Shown: positions 37,765 to 47,639, counted from the stretch's first letter. The stretch: DNA of 64,000 nt from JALEFZ01 sp039817415 (GCA_039817415.1 JBCBVV010000030.1:1-64000); one strand, 5' to 3'. The notes: generated by a model not told the origin, from the sequence alone. Numbers and translations are program-made.

Positions 37765-39000
37765 TCAAAATGCTTCCTTGACTTTTTTTAGACACAGCTG
37801 CATGGCATAGTAAGCTGTTCTGTCTAGGTTTACCTCTCTTACGGTTCTCAATCGGGCATGTCTACTTGCCTTCCAACCGTCCCCCACTAGTCCAATCCAA
37901 ACTTCTGGCTTGTTGGTTTCGCCCTTTTGTGCAAAGCCTGTTGTTGCCATCCCGATGGATGCGCCTAGCTTTTTCCGAACTCCTTCTGCCATGGCTAAAG
38001 CAACTTCTTCAGACACAACGCCATGCTTGTCAATTAGTTCTTGGGGAACCCCCAATTGATTGACTTTGACCTGTGCGTCATAGGCCATTATTCCACCTAC
38101 GAAGTAAGATGAAGAACCTGGTGTTTCTACCAAACGGGCGCCTATTCTCCCTCCTGTTATACTTTCGGCTGTCGCCAAGGTCAACTGATGGTCGACAAAA
38201 AGGTCTTTCATCATTTGGGAGATTGGCTTATCTCCTTCCCCATAGGACTTATCTACAAAAACCTCTCTGACCTTTGGGATAAACTCCTCCAACATGGCTT
38301 TGGTTTGTCCTTCATCTTCCTCTTGGCCTGATAATTCCAGCCATAGCCCATCCAATCTAGGTAAATAAGCTACCTGTAGACCTTCGGGCATTTGATTTTC
38401 GATAGCTTCCATTCTATCTGCCACCTCAGACTCAGGTATTCCGGCCAATCTGAAAAAGTGCGAATGATAAGCTCTTGAAGGGAAATGCTTGGAAATTCGT
38501 GGTACTACCTCTTTTTCCAACATGTGCAACATTTCAAATGGCACGCCAGGCATCGAAAAAATATGCGTCCCGTCCTTTTCAAAAGCCATACCTGGAGCTG
38601 TTCCTCTAGTGTTGAGCAGTACTTCACACACAACAGGAACTTTAGCCTGTCCCTTGGTCAACTCATTCAATTCAATCCCTGCTTGAGCAAAACGATCGGT
38701 AATAAAATCAAGGGTTGCCTGATCCACCTTCCAATCGCTTTGGAAATATTCGGCAAGGGTATATTTGGTTATATCATCCTTCGTTGGGCCAAGTCCTCCA
38801 CTTATCAGCACCACATCGCTTTGGGCAACTTCTTCTTCTAACGCGCTCCTGATAGCCTCCTTGGTATCTGCGATCATCACAACTCTGTTGAGTCGAAGTC
38901 CATACTTGCGCAGAATAAGCCCTGAATTTGAAGCATTGGTGTTAACAATGGTGCCTTTCAGCAGTTCATTGCCAATATTGATAAAGGAGATTCTGGTCAT
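37765..39000 (-). CDS. cinA: CinA-family nicotinamide-nucleotide amidohydrolase
   Basis: A 411-aa two-domain protein. The N-terminal MoCF/COG1058 domain has IGNELLKGTIVNTNASN and SGGLGPTKDDITKY. The C-terminal CinA domain has ATAESITGGRIGARLVETPGSSSYFVGGIMAYD, with the Ser/Lys amidase features. Such fusions recycle pyridine nucleotides by ADP-ribose pyrophosphatase and NMN deamidase activities. Length and order are standard. It lies downstream of the 39063 gene on the same strand. Confidence 0.94.
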   Translation of the reverse strand: MTRISFINIGNELLKGTIVNTNASNSGLILRKYGLRLNRVVMIADTKEAIRSALEEEVAQSDVVLISGGLGPTKDDITKYTLAEYFQSDWKVDQATLDFITDRFAQAGIELNELTKGQAKVPVVCEVLLNTRGTAPGMAFEKDGTHIFSMPGVPFEMLHMLEKEVVPRISKHFPSRAYHSHFFRLAGIPESEVADRMEAIENQMPEGLQVAYLPRLDGLWLELSGQEEDEGQTKAMLEEFIPKVREVFVDKSYGEGDKPISQMMKDLFVDHQLTLATAESITGGRIGARLVETPGSSSYFVGGIMAYDAQVKVNQLGVPQELIDKHGVVSEEVALAMAEGVRKKLGASIGMATTGFAQKGETNKPEVWIGLVGDGWKASRHARLRTVREVNLDRTAYYAMQLCLKKVKEAF

Positions 39001-39062
39001 AAGCGATCAACCGAATGATAGAATGGATGTTTACTGGAATGCTGCGAAGCTAGTCTTTTTCC

Positions 39063-39713
39063 TTATTCCATGCTATGAATTCGCTGACGTTTATCTCGAA
39101 TAATGTTGTAACGGAGGGCAATAAGCGGTTGGATATGTCCCCCTTTGACTCCTAACACACCAAGTCCGAAGGTCATGTAGCCCATTCCTGGATGATAGTA
39201 GGCCAAAAGGTCCCTTCTTGGAGGAGAATAGCCAAACTGAATACCCAGGTCAGCATTGATGTACTCTGTGATCCTAACGACGAAGCCAATGGTAGCTGTA
39301 CCACCTATCCTAAAACCTGTAGCTTCTTCCTTGATAGAATTCCCTTGAGCATCTTGGCTAAGGTATCTGTCTCGGTAGTACACTCCAGTCAGGTCAAAGG
39401 CAATAAATGGATATTGGTAATCAGACAAGTCCTGTTCGTATAACCTCCCCCCTACGGAAAGAAACAGCCCCTGATTCAAGAGGTTGATATAGTCAGATAG
39501 GGCGCGGATACGTGGCTCTGCTCGATCTTCATTGTTTTGATGGCGAATTCCCGTTGCCAATTGCAGCGAGAACCTAGGAGCCATCTGAATTTCAGAACGA
39601 ATGTCGAGCGTCCCTACCATAGCGGCGGGAACGTTCACCCCAACATGGGTTCTTAATTGACAAAATGAAAGGGCAGGCAAGAGCAACACAATCAGAAGGA
39701 CAAACTGTCTCAT
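39063..39713 (-). CDS. Exported beta-barrel-like protein
   Basis: The 216-aa form starts MRQFVLLIVLLLPALSFCQ, a clear signal peptide; an ATG at 39749 would add 12 polar residues in front of it. The mature part alternates short amphipathic strands with turns (FSLQLATGIRHQN, LFLSVGGRLYEQD, GTATIGFVVRITEYIN, MTFGLGVLGVKGGH) and resembles an 8- to 10-strand outer-membrane barrel of the porin-family type. No specific function can be assigned. Confidence 0.6.
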   Translation of the reverse strand: MRQFVLLIVLLLPALSFCQLRTHVGVNVPAAMVGTLDIRSEIQMAPRFSLQLATGIRHQNNEDRAEPRIRALSDYINLLNQGLFLSVGGRLYEQDLSDYQYPFIAFDLTGVYYRDRYLSQDAQGNSIKEEATGFRIGGTATIGFVVRITEYINADLGIQFGYSPPRRDLLAYYHPGMGYMTFGLGVLGVKGGHIQPLIALRYNIIRDKRQRIHSME

Positions 39714-39845
39714 TGATCGGGAGTGATTGTTATAATTTTTCCTGCTCATTCAAATTAAAAAACTTTACGCCCTAATCCATATTTTCTTTTACTACCTGTA
39801 ACATCAAGATAATGTTTTCGTACTTTCAGGTCGAAATTATATGTT

Positions 39846-40814
39846 ATGCCAGATCTCCCTTTTTGGAGTATCGTCTTTCTCGTTACCCTCGTAACACTCG
39901 TTGTTTCAGCGGATTTCTTCATCAAAGCCTCTGAGAGAATTGGTCTTGCACTAGGCATTCCGCCCTTTATTGTAGGGGTAACGTTGATTGCTATCGGAAC
40001 TTCCTTACCTGAGTTGGTTACCTCATTGGTGGCCGTCCTCAGTCCAAATAATGTATCAGCTATTGTTCCCGGTAATGTCATCGGATCAAATATCACGAAC
40101 ATAGGTCTCGTGTTAGGAATCGTCGCATTTACTGCAAAAGACATCAAACTGGAATTTGATGTCATGAGAGTAGATGGTCCCATGATGATTGGTGCGACTT
40201 TCTTCCTTTATCTATGTTTGAGAGATGGGACTTTTAGCTTCCTTGAAGGCCTATTGTGCTGTGTTGGTCTTTGTATCTACTTGGGATATATCCTAAGTCT
40301 TCGAAATGTCAAAGACCCAGAAAATGTCTCTATTGAAATTGAAGCAGATGAATCCGAAAAGGAAAAATTTTCCTGGAAAGAGCCTGTTATCCTTTTGGTA
40401 AGCGGTATTGTCATTTACTTTTCCGCTGATTTTAACGTTCAATCCATCCAACATCTCGCAGAGATTCTTCAAATAGGAAAGGAGTTTATTGCACTTACTG
40501 CCGTCGCTCTTGGAACTTCACTACCTGAACTCGTAGTTTCTCTTGTCGCAATAAGAACCGGTAATGTAGAGATGGCGGTAGGCAATGTCATTGGATCCAA
40601 TATCTTCAACATCTTCGCCGTCATGGGAATCCCCAGAATGGTCAGTACGATACAAGTTCCTGATAGCTTATTGAATACCGGACTGCCTTCCTTCCTGTTC
40701 ATTAGTCTGATGTGTCTGTTCGTTGTCATGGACAGAAAGGTCAATCGGTGGGAGGGCCTGATATTGCTACTTTTCTACATAGGGACGATTGGAACCATCG
40801 TTTCCCAAATCTAA
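39846..40814 (+). CDS. Calcium/sodium antiporter (CaCA family, YrbG-like)
   Basis: A 322-aa membrane protein of ten helices in two inverted five-helix repeats. The alpha-repeat signatures are present in both halves: GTSLPELVTSLVAVL with GNVIGSNITNIGLVLG, and GTSLPELVVSLVAI with GNVIGSNIFNIFAVMG. These hold the ion-binding Glu, Asn and Ser residues. The acidic cytoplasmic loop (EIEADESEKEKF) separates the halves. It probably exports Ca2+ in exchange for Na+ or H+. Confidence 0.95.
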   Translation: MPDLPFWSIVFLVTLVTLVVSADFFIKASERIGLALGIPPFIVGVTLIAIGTSLPELVTSLVAVLSPNNVSAIVPGNVIGSNITNIGLVLGIVAFTAKDIKLEFDVMRVDGPMMIGATFFLYLCLRDGTFSFLEGLLCCVGLCIYLGYILSLRNVKDPENVSIEIEADESEKEKFSWKEPVILLVSGIVIYFSADFNVQSIQHLAEILQIGKEFIALTAVALGTSLPELVVSLVAIRTGNVEMAVGNVIGSNIFNIFAVMGIPRMVSTIQVPDSLLNTGLPSFLFISLMCLFVVMDRKVNRWEGLILLLFYIGTIGTIVSQI

Positions 40815-40836
40815 CCCTAGGGAAGAAAACTTAGAA

Positions 40837-40870
40837 AAAGGGGACGAAACTTCAATATTTCGTCCCCTTT
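40837..40870. terminator. Bidirectional terminator between convergent genes
   Basis: AAAGGGGACGAAA and TTTCGTCCCCTTT form a perfect 13-bp stem with an 8-nt loop. It lies between the antiporter and the SPOR-domain gene. Confidence 0.93.
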
Positions 40871-40900
40871 CTGTATTAAAATCGCCATTCAACTTCTTCC

Positions 40901-41548
40901 TTACTTTCTATCGTCTGGAAGGGTAAAGTTGTTTCCAGCTTCGGTTGAGTTTTTCAAGCTATCATTCGCTGCATCATAAACTTGCTCCCATTCTGGGTTG
41001 TATTTTGGAACTTTTACAACGTCAGGAACGATAAACGCACCGGGGAAAGACTCTCTGATTATTTTCTGGAAGAGAATAGCATCCTCTCTTTTCATGAAAT
41101 CTCCAATTCTCACCACATAGTTTGGGGATTTATACTCCAAATAAGAAGTATAATCTGGGAAACGTCCGATCAAGCCTCCTTTTACACTAAAGGCATTGGC
41201 GCGTTTGGTACCAGCATAAACCTGAATTCTGAATCCATCGATATCAGTGATCTTCTTCTTGATCTCTTTGTCTCTATCTATCCATACATTCAATTGATTG
41301 TCAGCTTGGATATGAAGTTTATTCCCCTCTAGGAAGAAATTTGACAGGCTATCAGGATTGAGTTTGTTTTCTGCTTCCTCCTTGATGATCACAGTCGGCT
41401 CAGGCAACTGAAATTCGATTTTATCGCGAAAGGCTTCTACATTCTCACTTTCGTACTGAAAGTAATTTTCCTTACCAGGCTGGGCAAAGGAGATAGCGAT
41501 AATACCTACTGTAAAAAGGGCGAAAAGTATGTGTTTGATGACAGTCAT
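40901..41548 (-). CDS. Exported SPOR domain-containing protein
   Basis: The 215-aa form starts MTVIKHILFALFTVGIIAISFAQ, a clean signal peptide; a longer ATG at 41596 adds 16 residues before it. The C-terminal part has a SPOR-like fold: GFRIQVYAGTKRANAFSVKGG, then FPDYTSYLEYKSPNYVVRIGDFMKREDAILFQKII. SPOR domains bind denuded glycan strands of septal peptidoglycan, so a role at the division site or in wall maintenance is inferred. Confidence 0.82.
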   Translation of the reverse strand: MTVIKHILFALFTVGIIAISFAQPGKENYFQYESENVEAFRDKIEFQLPEPTVIIKEEAENKLNPDSLSNFFLEGNKLHIQADNQLNVWIDRDKEIKKKITDIDGFRIQVYAGTKRANAFSVKGGLIGRFPDYTSYLEYKSPNYVVRIGDFMKREDAILFQKIIRESFPGAFIVPDVVKVPKYNPEWEQVYDAANDSLKNSTEAGNNFTLPDDRK

Positions 41549-41654
41549 AAAACTGGAGCTTATTTCTAAAATAAACGTTGGCTTCCGATTTTTCATACGG
41601 AAGAGGGCAAAGTTATGTTAAGCAATCAAAGCTCGGGAATTTCAGGAAACTTAC

Positions 41655-42509
41655 CTAACGTACCAAGGTTAAGGTATGGCTGAGATTAATAGGCTTTTTG
41701 TCTGATGTCAACGCTTGCACCTGACATTTATACACACCTTCTGGGGCAAGGTCACCATAGACATCGATTCCATCCCAAACAAAAGAGGGATTTTCAGTTT
41801 CGTAGATCAGATGCCCATTACGATCGTAAATCTTTAGGATAAAGGAACTAAGATCGAAATAGTTAATTCTTAGCTTATCATTGAAGCCGTCCCCATTCGG
41901 AGAAAAAGCAGAAGGGAAATCTACATAAGGGGGTTGTTTGACATCTAGTAGTTGCTTTAAGCTAAGGGTGCACCCTCTTTCAGTCTTCATTTTTACCGAT
42001 ACTTCATAGCGCCCAGGGTGCTGATATTCATGGACGGGGGAGGCCAAACTGTCAACCGTACCATCTCCAAGGTTCCATTCAAAAGATTGGATAGAAAGTG
42101 AGGTATTTACGCCAAATCGAATCATGGAATTCGGCTTATGCTCGCCCCTTGGGTTTTTATCCAAGACAATGTTATCAAGGCTCTCTACTGTTGCGGTAAT
42201 CATCACCGTATTGGACTCCCCTTTATCCTTAAATTTATAGGTGGTTTTGTAGGTGGTGGATTCCGACAAAGGAGGTGTTTTTAGGCTATCTCCAATGTGA
42301 ATGATTCTTTCATCCTTCATCCACATAACCAAGGCATCAGGGCCTGCATCCAGCACAAGGAGGGCTGATTGGCCTGGGCAAATGGTATCTTCCACGATAG
42401 TTACAGGAGGAGAGAAAGAGGAATTGGGTCCAAACGAAGGAGTATTTTCAGCCATAAGGCTAAAAATCCACAACAGAGTAAGGACGAAGGCAAGGGTTTT
42501 CTTGGCCAA
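41655..42509 (-). CDS. PKD-domain protein with T9SS type B (gliding-motility) C-terminal domain
   Basis: A 284-aa exported protein. The frame has no ATG before its hydrophobic leader: an in-frame TAA lies 24 nt upstream and the only fitting initiator is TTG, giving MAKKTLAFVLTLLWIFSL. A PKD-like domain is seen (SFEWNLGDGTVDS...HEYQHPGRYEVSVKM). The last 85 residues are a CHU_C/T9SS type B signal: PSAFSPNGDGFNDKLRI, LKIYDRNGHLIYE and FVWDGIDVYGDLAPEGVY. It is likely secreted by T9SS and may be an adhesin. Confidence 0.88.
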   Translation of the reverse strand: MAKKTLAFVLTLLWIFSLMAENTPSFGPNSSFSPPVTIVEDTICPGQSALLVLDAGPDALVMWMKDERIIHIGDSLKTPPLSESTTYKTTYKFKDKGESNTVMITATVESLDNIVLDKNPRGEHKPNSMIRFGVNTSLSIQSFEWNLGDGTVDSLASPVHEYQHPGRYEVSVKMKTERGCTLSLKQLLDVKQPPYVDFPSAFSPNGDGFNDKLRINYFDLSSFILKIYDRNGHLIYETENPSFVWDGIDVYGDLAPEGVYKCQVQALTSDKKPINLSHTLTLVR

Positions 42510-42736
42510 GGGGATACTAGAATTTGGGGTTTATTTGGGTATACTTATCTATACTAAATATTTCGCTTTCCAGTCAAAAACCCTTTAAAAACGACATTAA
42601 CTGTCAGAAATTATGTTTCAGCTGCTGTTTTGAAGGTGCGAATGAAATATGATTCCTGAAATATTTAACTCTATAAATACTCGATCAACTTAAGGAGATA
42701 AAGGTATATCCTATACCAAGCTCTGAAAAGATTGAT

Positions 42737-42744
42737 TACCTTTG
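42737..42744 (+). promoter_or_regulatory. -7 box TACCTTTG abutting the nuoN start
   Basis: A perfect TAnnTTTG match that ends 4 bp before the ATG. At the usual spacing transcription would start at or next to the initiation codon, which implies a leaderless mRNA. Confidence 0.5.
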
Positions 42745-42748
42745 ATCC

Positions 42749-44227
42749 ATGAACGCTCCCTTGTTGGAATACCTCACACAACAGCTAGCCGAACTCGGCC
42801 CTTTGAGTCAAGGCCTATTGCCCGAGTGGATTCTGACAATAAGTATTATTCTTACCCTTCTCCTCAGTCTATTTCCAGTTAAAAAACAGTCTATTTTATG
42901 GCTTGCTCAAATTGGGCTCTTATTGGCTTTGGGGGCCAATCTCCTATTTCCTCCTGCTGAATCAATGTCTCTTTTTGGAGGCATGCTTTCAGTAGATGGA
43001 ATAGCCCAATATGCTAGAATTCTTATCCTCGGAACAACATTCATCGTTTTTGCGATGGATGGTCCTGCCCATAAACGGAAAGAGGAATATTACCCTTTGG
43101 TATTAGGGGTAGCTTTGGGCGCATCTATCGCCAGTCTGTCGTTCAATCTCCTCACTGCCATTCTTGCAGTAGAATTGATCAGTTTGGTTTCCTACGTTCT
43201 AGTAGGGCTTGAAGACGACAATAGGGAGTCTGCCTATGCAGCCTTGCAGTATCTCTTATTTGGCTTGCTTACCACCGGTATGAGTCTTTATGGCTTGTCA
43301 TGGCTGTACGGAATGACGGGTTCATTTGAGCTAGGTACAAAGGAAAATCTTGAAGCGCTGGCAGCAGTGCCTATTTGGACGAGTTTGCCTATTCTGTTGC
43401 TCACTCTCAGTACTTTTTTCTTCAAATTGGCAGCTTTCCCCTTTCACTTTTGGACACCCCAAGTCTATCGCCAAGTTTCTTATCCCCTGCTAGCCTTGCT
43501 GTCAACTCTCCCTAAAATAGCAGGTACGCTATTCCTATTAAGGATTGTACATGTGCTACAAGATTGGGCCTATGCCTCAGAATTCTCTTTTGCCTTATTA
43601 ATTCTTGCTTTGTTTTCCATGACATGGGGCAATCTTTCTGCTTTGAATCAAAAGCATTTCAAATCAGTGATGGCTTATTCTGGTATTGCACAGGCAGGCT
43701 ATTTCCTATTGGGCTTGGGATGGATGAGTCTTTTCGGAGAAAGTAGTGTTCTCTTCTACCTAGGTATTTATGTTCTGATCAATATCTTGCCTATTATCTC
43801 AGCTATGTCTCTAGATCGGGAGGGTCTTTTGGATAATTTTTCAGGGAAGGGACAGGTAAACATATGGGCTTCACTGGGTATGGCCATTGGACTGGTTGGG
43901 CTGGCAGGACTTCCTCCAACCGCAGGATTCATTGGCAAGTGGTTTCTATTTTCAGCTGGAGTGGAACACATGACAACAGAAACCCAAAATTGGATTCTGT
44001 TTGTGCTTGCCGTTGCGGTGCTCAACACGCTTATATCCCTCTTCTATTACTTGAAGCCACTCATTATGCTGTTTCTAAGACCACGAATAGGCAAGGATGA
44101 CGATGAACTGAAGACGAGTATGACACATAAGGGATTAATCGCTATAATTTCCTTATTGATACTAACGCTGGGGGTCTATGGCTTCGATGATGTGATGGAT
44201 TACCTTGGGCAAGTTTTATGGAAATAA
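42749..44227 (+). CDS. nuoN: NADH-quinone oxidoreductase subunit N
   Basis: A 492-aa antiporter-like complex I subunit with about fourteen membrane helices. Conserved features include the Glu in LLTAILAVELISLVSYVLVG, the Lys in STFFFKLAAFPFHFWTPQVY, KHFKSVMAYSGIAQAGYFLLG and GLAGLPPTAGFIGKW. The C-terminal helices are complete. It is isolated from nuoM (20480-22054) by more than 20 kb of unrelated genes. A perfect -7 box sits immediately before the ATG. Confidence 0.95.
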   Translation: MNAPLLEYLTQQLAELGPLSQGLLPEWILTISIILTLLLSLFPVKKQSILWLAQIGLLLALGANLLFPPAESMSLFGGMLSVDGIAQYARILILGTTFIVFAMDGPAHKRKEEYYPLVLGVALGASIASLSFNLLTAILAVELISLVSYVLVGLEDDNRESAYAALQYLLFGLLTTGMSLYGLSWLYGMTGSFELGTKENLEALAAVPIWTSLPILLLTLSTFFFKLAAFPFHFWTPQVYRQVSYPLLALLSTLPKIAGTLFLLRIVHVLQDWAYASEFSFALLILALFSMTWGNLSALNQKHFKSVMAYSGIAQAGYFLLGLGWMSLFGESSVLFYLGIYVLINILPIISAMSLDREGLLDNFSGKGQVNIWASLGMAIGLVGLAGLPPTAGFIGKWFLFSAGVEHMTTETQNWILFVLAVAVLNTLISLFYYLKPLIMLFLRPRIGKDDDELKTSMTHKGLIAIISLLILTLGVYGFDDVMDYLGQVLWK

Positions 44228-44339
44228 GGCAAGCTTGGCATCTCATATTTACACAGAAGATGATGTCATGAACTAGACGAAAAGATAAAGTGGCACCATC
44301 AAATCCTTTGAACGTTAAGAAATGCCGATAAAAAGTATT

Positions 44340-44347
44340 ATTTTTGC
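44340..44347 (+). promoter_or_regulatory. -7 box TATTTTTG before the PstS-like gene
   Basis: A perfect TAnnTTTG match 26 bp before the ATG at 44374. It lies inside the longer frame that begins near 44323, which argues for the shorter, lipoprotein start. Confidence 0.5.
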
Positions 44348-44373
44348 AGCCGATAAAATCAACAGCTTTTATA

Positions 44374-45444
44374 TGAAGCTATGGATTAAATGGGTAACTA
44401 CGGTGCTGCTGTTGAGTGTTTGGGGATGTTCTGAAGGAACTAGCAATTTCACAGATCGCTCTGACAATCAAGCAGGTGAGCAGCAAGTTGTAACCAAGGA
44501 TAAAAAAGTACGTCCTAATAAGCGGCAAGAGAGTACCACTTCCGGTGAAATCTACATTTCGGTAGACCGGGCTCTGAAACCTGCTATTGAGGCAGAATTA
44601 AATTCCTTCCTAGGTACTTACGACGAAGCCACCATCCATCCCATATATCTTCCAGGAGAAGAGGCTATTGCAGCCATGATTGAATCTGATTCTATCAGAA
44701 TTGCTATAGCGACAAGGAAACTGACAGAGGAAGAGGAAGATATGTTGGAAATCCAACATACATTTGCTGACTATTCAACCATTGGAAAAGAGGGGATTGT
44801 ATTGATTGCTAATCAGAACAATCCTATTGATACACTTAACGCTGAACAATGGAGAGGTATTTTTTCTGGCGAATTGGAAAACTGGAAACAAATCTCCCCA
44901 CAAGTAGGCTTAAAGAATATAAGCGTCGTCTTTGACAACAATCGCTCCAGTGCTGTTCGTTTCCTTCAGGATAGCGTTTTTGAAGGGAAACAAATAGCTG
45001 GGGATAATATTTTCGCTTTGGATTCGGCCGAGGCTGTCATGAACTATATCAAGGAAAATGACAATGCTGTAGGCCTGCTTGGATTTTCGTGGATCAGCGA
45101 TTGGGATGATCCCAAGGTTCGAAAGATCAGAGAAGGAACGAAGATATTGGCGATTGGGGGTGTTGCGGTTGATTCGCTTTGCCCTTATGATATAGATGCG
45201 TTTAGGCCGTATCAGACTTATTTAACGACAGATTGTTATCCTTTGATCAGGACGATCTACACGATCAGAAGAGAAATTACTACTGGTCTGGGAACGGGGC
45301 TGGTCGCCTACATGGCAGGTCCAAGAGGTCAAAGGATTTTACATAAACACGGAATCGCTGCTATCAAGGGAATTCCTCGACAAGTGAGGTTTCCCGATAA
45401 AAAAGGGGCGAAAGATCCGTTGAAGACTAAAATTGCCAAGTAAA
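44374..45444 (+). CDS. PstS-like phosphate/substrate-binding lipoprotein
   Basis: A 356-aa lipoprotein; the start is the ATG giving MKLWIKWVTTVLLLSVWGC, with a lipobox ending WGC. The body resembles the PBP-like family of phosphate-binding proteins: GEIYISVDRALKPAIEAELN, IATRKLTEEE, GKEGIVLIANQNNPIDTL and NNRSSAVRFLQDSVF, the last matching the phosphate-loop region (R-S-S). No Pst permease or ATPase lies nearby. The same arrangement, PstS-like then TPR protein, follows here at 45549, and such pairs occur in Bacteroidota. The ligand is unproven. Confidence 0.8.
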
Positions 45445-45548
45445 TACACAACTACACACAATCGTAAAGCCAAACCAAATTGAGGGAAGCTAATGTTTCC
45501 CGTGATAATGTTTAACCTTTTTCTAGCATTTAAAAACCGCTTAAGACT

Positions 45549-47471
45549 ATGTTGAAACGCATATTGATTGCAGGAATGCTGGCCATGATGGCGAGTGTGG
45601 CGTTTGCCCAGGTACCCCTGGAACCCGTTGTAGACCTTATCCTGAAGGAAAAATACGGAGAAGCTGAAAAACAGCTAAAAACTTATGCCGAACAGGATAA
45701 AGCCCCTAAAAACATCGATGAGGTGTACTACTGGCTAGGTAAAATTCAATACATCAACGATTCCTACGAAGCTGCTGAAGAGTACTTCAAGAAAGGACTT
45801 GATAAGAAGTCCAAGAGTATCATGAACTTGGCAGGTCTGTCAAGAATTCGTATGAAGGAAAACAACCTTTCCGGAACCAATGAATTATTGGTACGTGCTG
45901 CTGAAGCAGACAAAGGAAAAGTCCGCGAGTGGTCTTTCCAGCGTGCTGAGGCCCTTTTGGAAGGAACCGCAGACATGGTAGGTGATGCCAAGGTAATCCT
46001 TTATGGCCTCCGTGATTCTGATGATGAGGATCCTCGTCCAAATATCTACCTAGGAACTTACTACAAAGTACAGGGAGTACGCGAGCTGGCTTATGAAGAG
46101 CTAGAAAAAGCTGTAACAAAGAAGCCTGACTATGTTCCTGCCTATGTTTACCTAGCAGAGCTAAAGTATGAAGACGGTCTTGAAAGTAAGAAAGCCGAAG
46201 ACTTCAACAAAGGATTAGAGTACGCTAACAAAGCCATTGAGCTTGATGCTGAGTATGCTTCTGCTTATCGTATTCGTGCCGAGCTTTACCTACTTGCCAG
46301 ACGCTTCCAGCAGGCGAGAAAAGACATGGAGAAATATGTCTCTGAAACGCAGGGTGACCTGAATGCTCGTGTGCGTTTCGCCTCTTTCCTTTACTTGAGT
46401 GAAGAATACGATTCTGCCCTTGAGGAACTAAAGGCAATTGAAGCTGCAGGTTTGAATAACAATGTCATGCGCCGTTTGACTGGTCTTTCCAAGATTGAAA
46501 CGGGAGATTTGGAAGGTGCAAAAGCCGCTATGGACGACTACTTCTCCAATATCAAAGAGGAGTTCACCATTTTCCAAGACTACAAAGCACTTGGTGACAT
46601 CTACAGACTTCAGGGAGATCTTGAAAAAGCTGATGCTGAGTACGAGAAAATGATCTTGAAAAACGCTGATAAGTGGACTTACTACGAAGACCTTGCCAAG
46701 GAATATAAAGGCATGGCCGATGCAAAAATTAAGGAGTCTAAAGCTGTGAAAGCGACTGTAAAGGAAGCACAAGCCAAAATGCAAACCGCATATGCTGCCA
46801 GAAAAGCTGCCTATGATCTGCGTAAGCAACTCCTTGAGCAGGAAGAACCAGACGTAGAAGCTGCAAATGCACAGGCTGCCATCATGACTGAGCAGAAAAC
46901 AATCATGGAAGAGGCAGAGGCAGAAGCCAAAGAATTGCTTGCCAAGTCCAATGCCATCAAGGCAGAAGCTAAGCCTTTCTATCCACTAGAAGCTCACTAC
47001 CGCCAAAAAGATCTTGACAACAGAGAAGGCGAGAGCTACAAAGCTTTCTTCAACACGGCTAAAGCCGAGTTCAACGCGGGATCTGACTTCTACGAAAAGG
47101 CAGAAGAGCACTTTAAGAAGTGTAATGAACTCGCTCCAGAGCAGGTTAACCCTTACAACTACCGTCTACAGATTTCTCGTTTCTACGAGGACGCAGATAC
47201 GTCTTCCATCGAATGGAAAATGGCGGAGCCAGCGCAGGATTTCTACGATGTGTTTGGAGATAAAGATTTTGCTTCTATCAGCAAAGGAGCCAAGAGATTC
47301 CTTCCTGTATGTATGGAGATTTTGACTTCTAAGGCCTTTAACCCAGGCGCATTAGAAGCTCCAACTGCTGAAGACCTTGACTGTGGCGCTGCTAAGCCAC
47401 TAGCAGAAAAGCTAATGGCCATTAAGCCTAATTCACCTCTGGCAAAGAGTATTCTGGACTTCTGTAAATAG
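45549..47471 (+). CDS. Exported tetratricopeptide-repeat protein, 640 aa
   Basis: A signal peptide (MLKRILIAGMLAMMASVAFAQ) is followed by a TPR array over most of the length, such as VYYWLGKIQYINDSYEAAEEY, PDYVPAYVYLAELKYEDG and EYASAYRIRAELYLLARRF. A helical stretch about residues 395-475 rich in Ala, Lys and Glu looks like a coiled coil (KESKAVKATVKEAQAKMQ). It probably acts as a periplasmic scaffold. It lies 104 bp after the PstS-like gene, so co-transcription is possible, and it is closed by a strong terminator. Confidence 0.85.
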   Translation: MLKRILIAGMLAMMASVAFAQVPLEPVVDLILKEKYGEAEKQLKTYAEQDKAPKNIDEVYYWLGKIQYINDSYEAAEEYFKKGLDKKSKSIMNLAGLSRIRMKENNLSGTNELLVRAAEADKGKVREWSFQRAEALLEGTADMVGDAKVILYGLRDSDDEDPRPNIYLGTYYKVQGVRELAYEELEKAVTKKPDYVPAYVYLAELKYEDGLESKKAEDFNKGLEYANKAIELDAEYASAYRIRAELYLLARRFQQARKDMEKYVSETQGDLNARVRFASFLYLSEEYDSALEELKAIEAAGLNNNVMRRLTGLSKIETGDLEGAKAAMDDYFSNIKEEFTIFQDYKALGDIYRLQGDLEKADAEYEKMILKNADKWTYYEDLAKEYKGMADAKIKESKAVKATVKEAQAKMQTAYAARKAAYDLRKQLLEQEEPDVEAANAQAAIMTEQKTIMEEAEAEAKELLAKSNAIKAEAKPFYPLEAHYRQKDLDNREGESYKAFFNTAKAEFNAGSDFYEKAEEHFKKCNELAPEQVNPYNYRLQISRFYEDADTSSIEWKMAEPAQDFYDVFGDKDFASISKGAKRFLPVCMEILTSKAFNPGALEAPTAEDLDCGAAKPLAEKLMAIKPNSPLAKSILDFCK

Positions 47472-47496
47472 TAAAGAAGAACAGAAAAAGGTTAAA

Positions 47497-47530
47497 AAAT
47501 CCCGTTCCGAAGGTGGAACGGGATTTTTTT
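47497..47530 (+). terminator. Intrinsic terminator after the exported TPR gene
   Basis: AAATCCCGTTCC and GGAACGGGATTT form a perfect 12-bp stem with a 6-nt loop and a T-run of at least seven. Confidence 0.95.
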
Positions 47531-47572
47531 CATTCAAGTACGTTTGTTTGTTGTACTTACTTCTTCAAATGA

Positions 47573-47603
47573 GAAAAGCCCATTCCACATAAGGAACGGG
47601 CTT
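47573..47603 (-). terminator. Intrinsic terminator after the second htrA-like gene
   Basis: Read on the minus strand, AAGCCCGTTCC pairs with GGAATGGGCTT, with one mismatch, and TTCTC follows. It lies 37 bp after the stop of the 47640 gene and faces the previous terminator. Confidence 0.7.
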
Positions 47604-47639
47604 CGTGATTATTAGCCAATGACAGTTGATACTGCCTTT

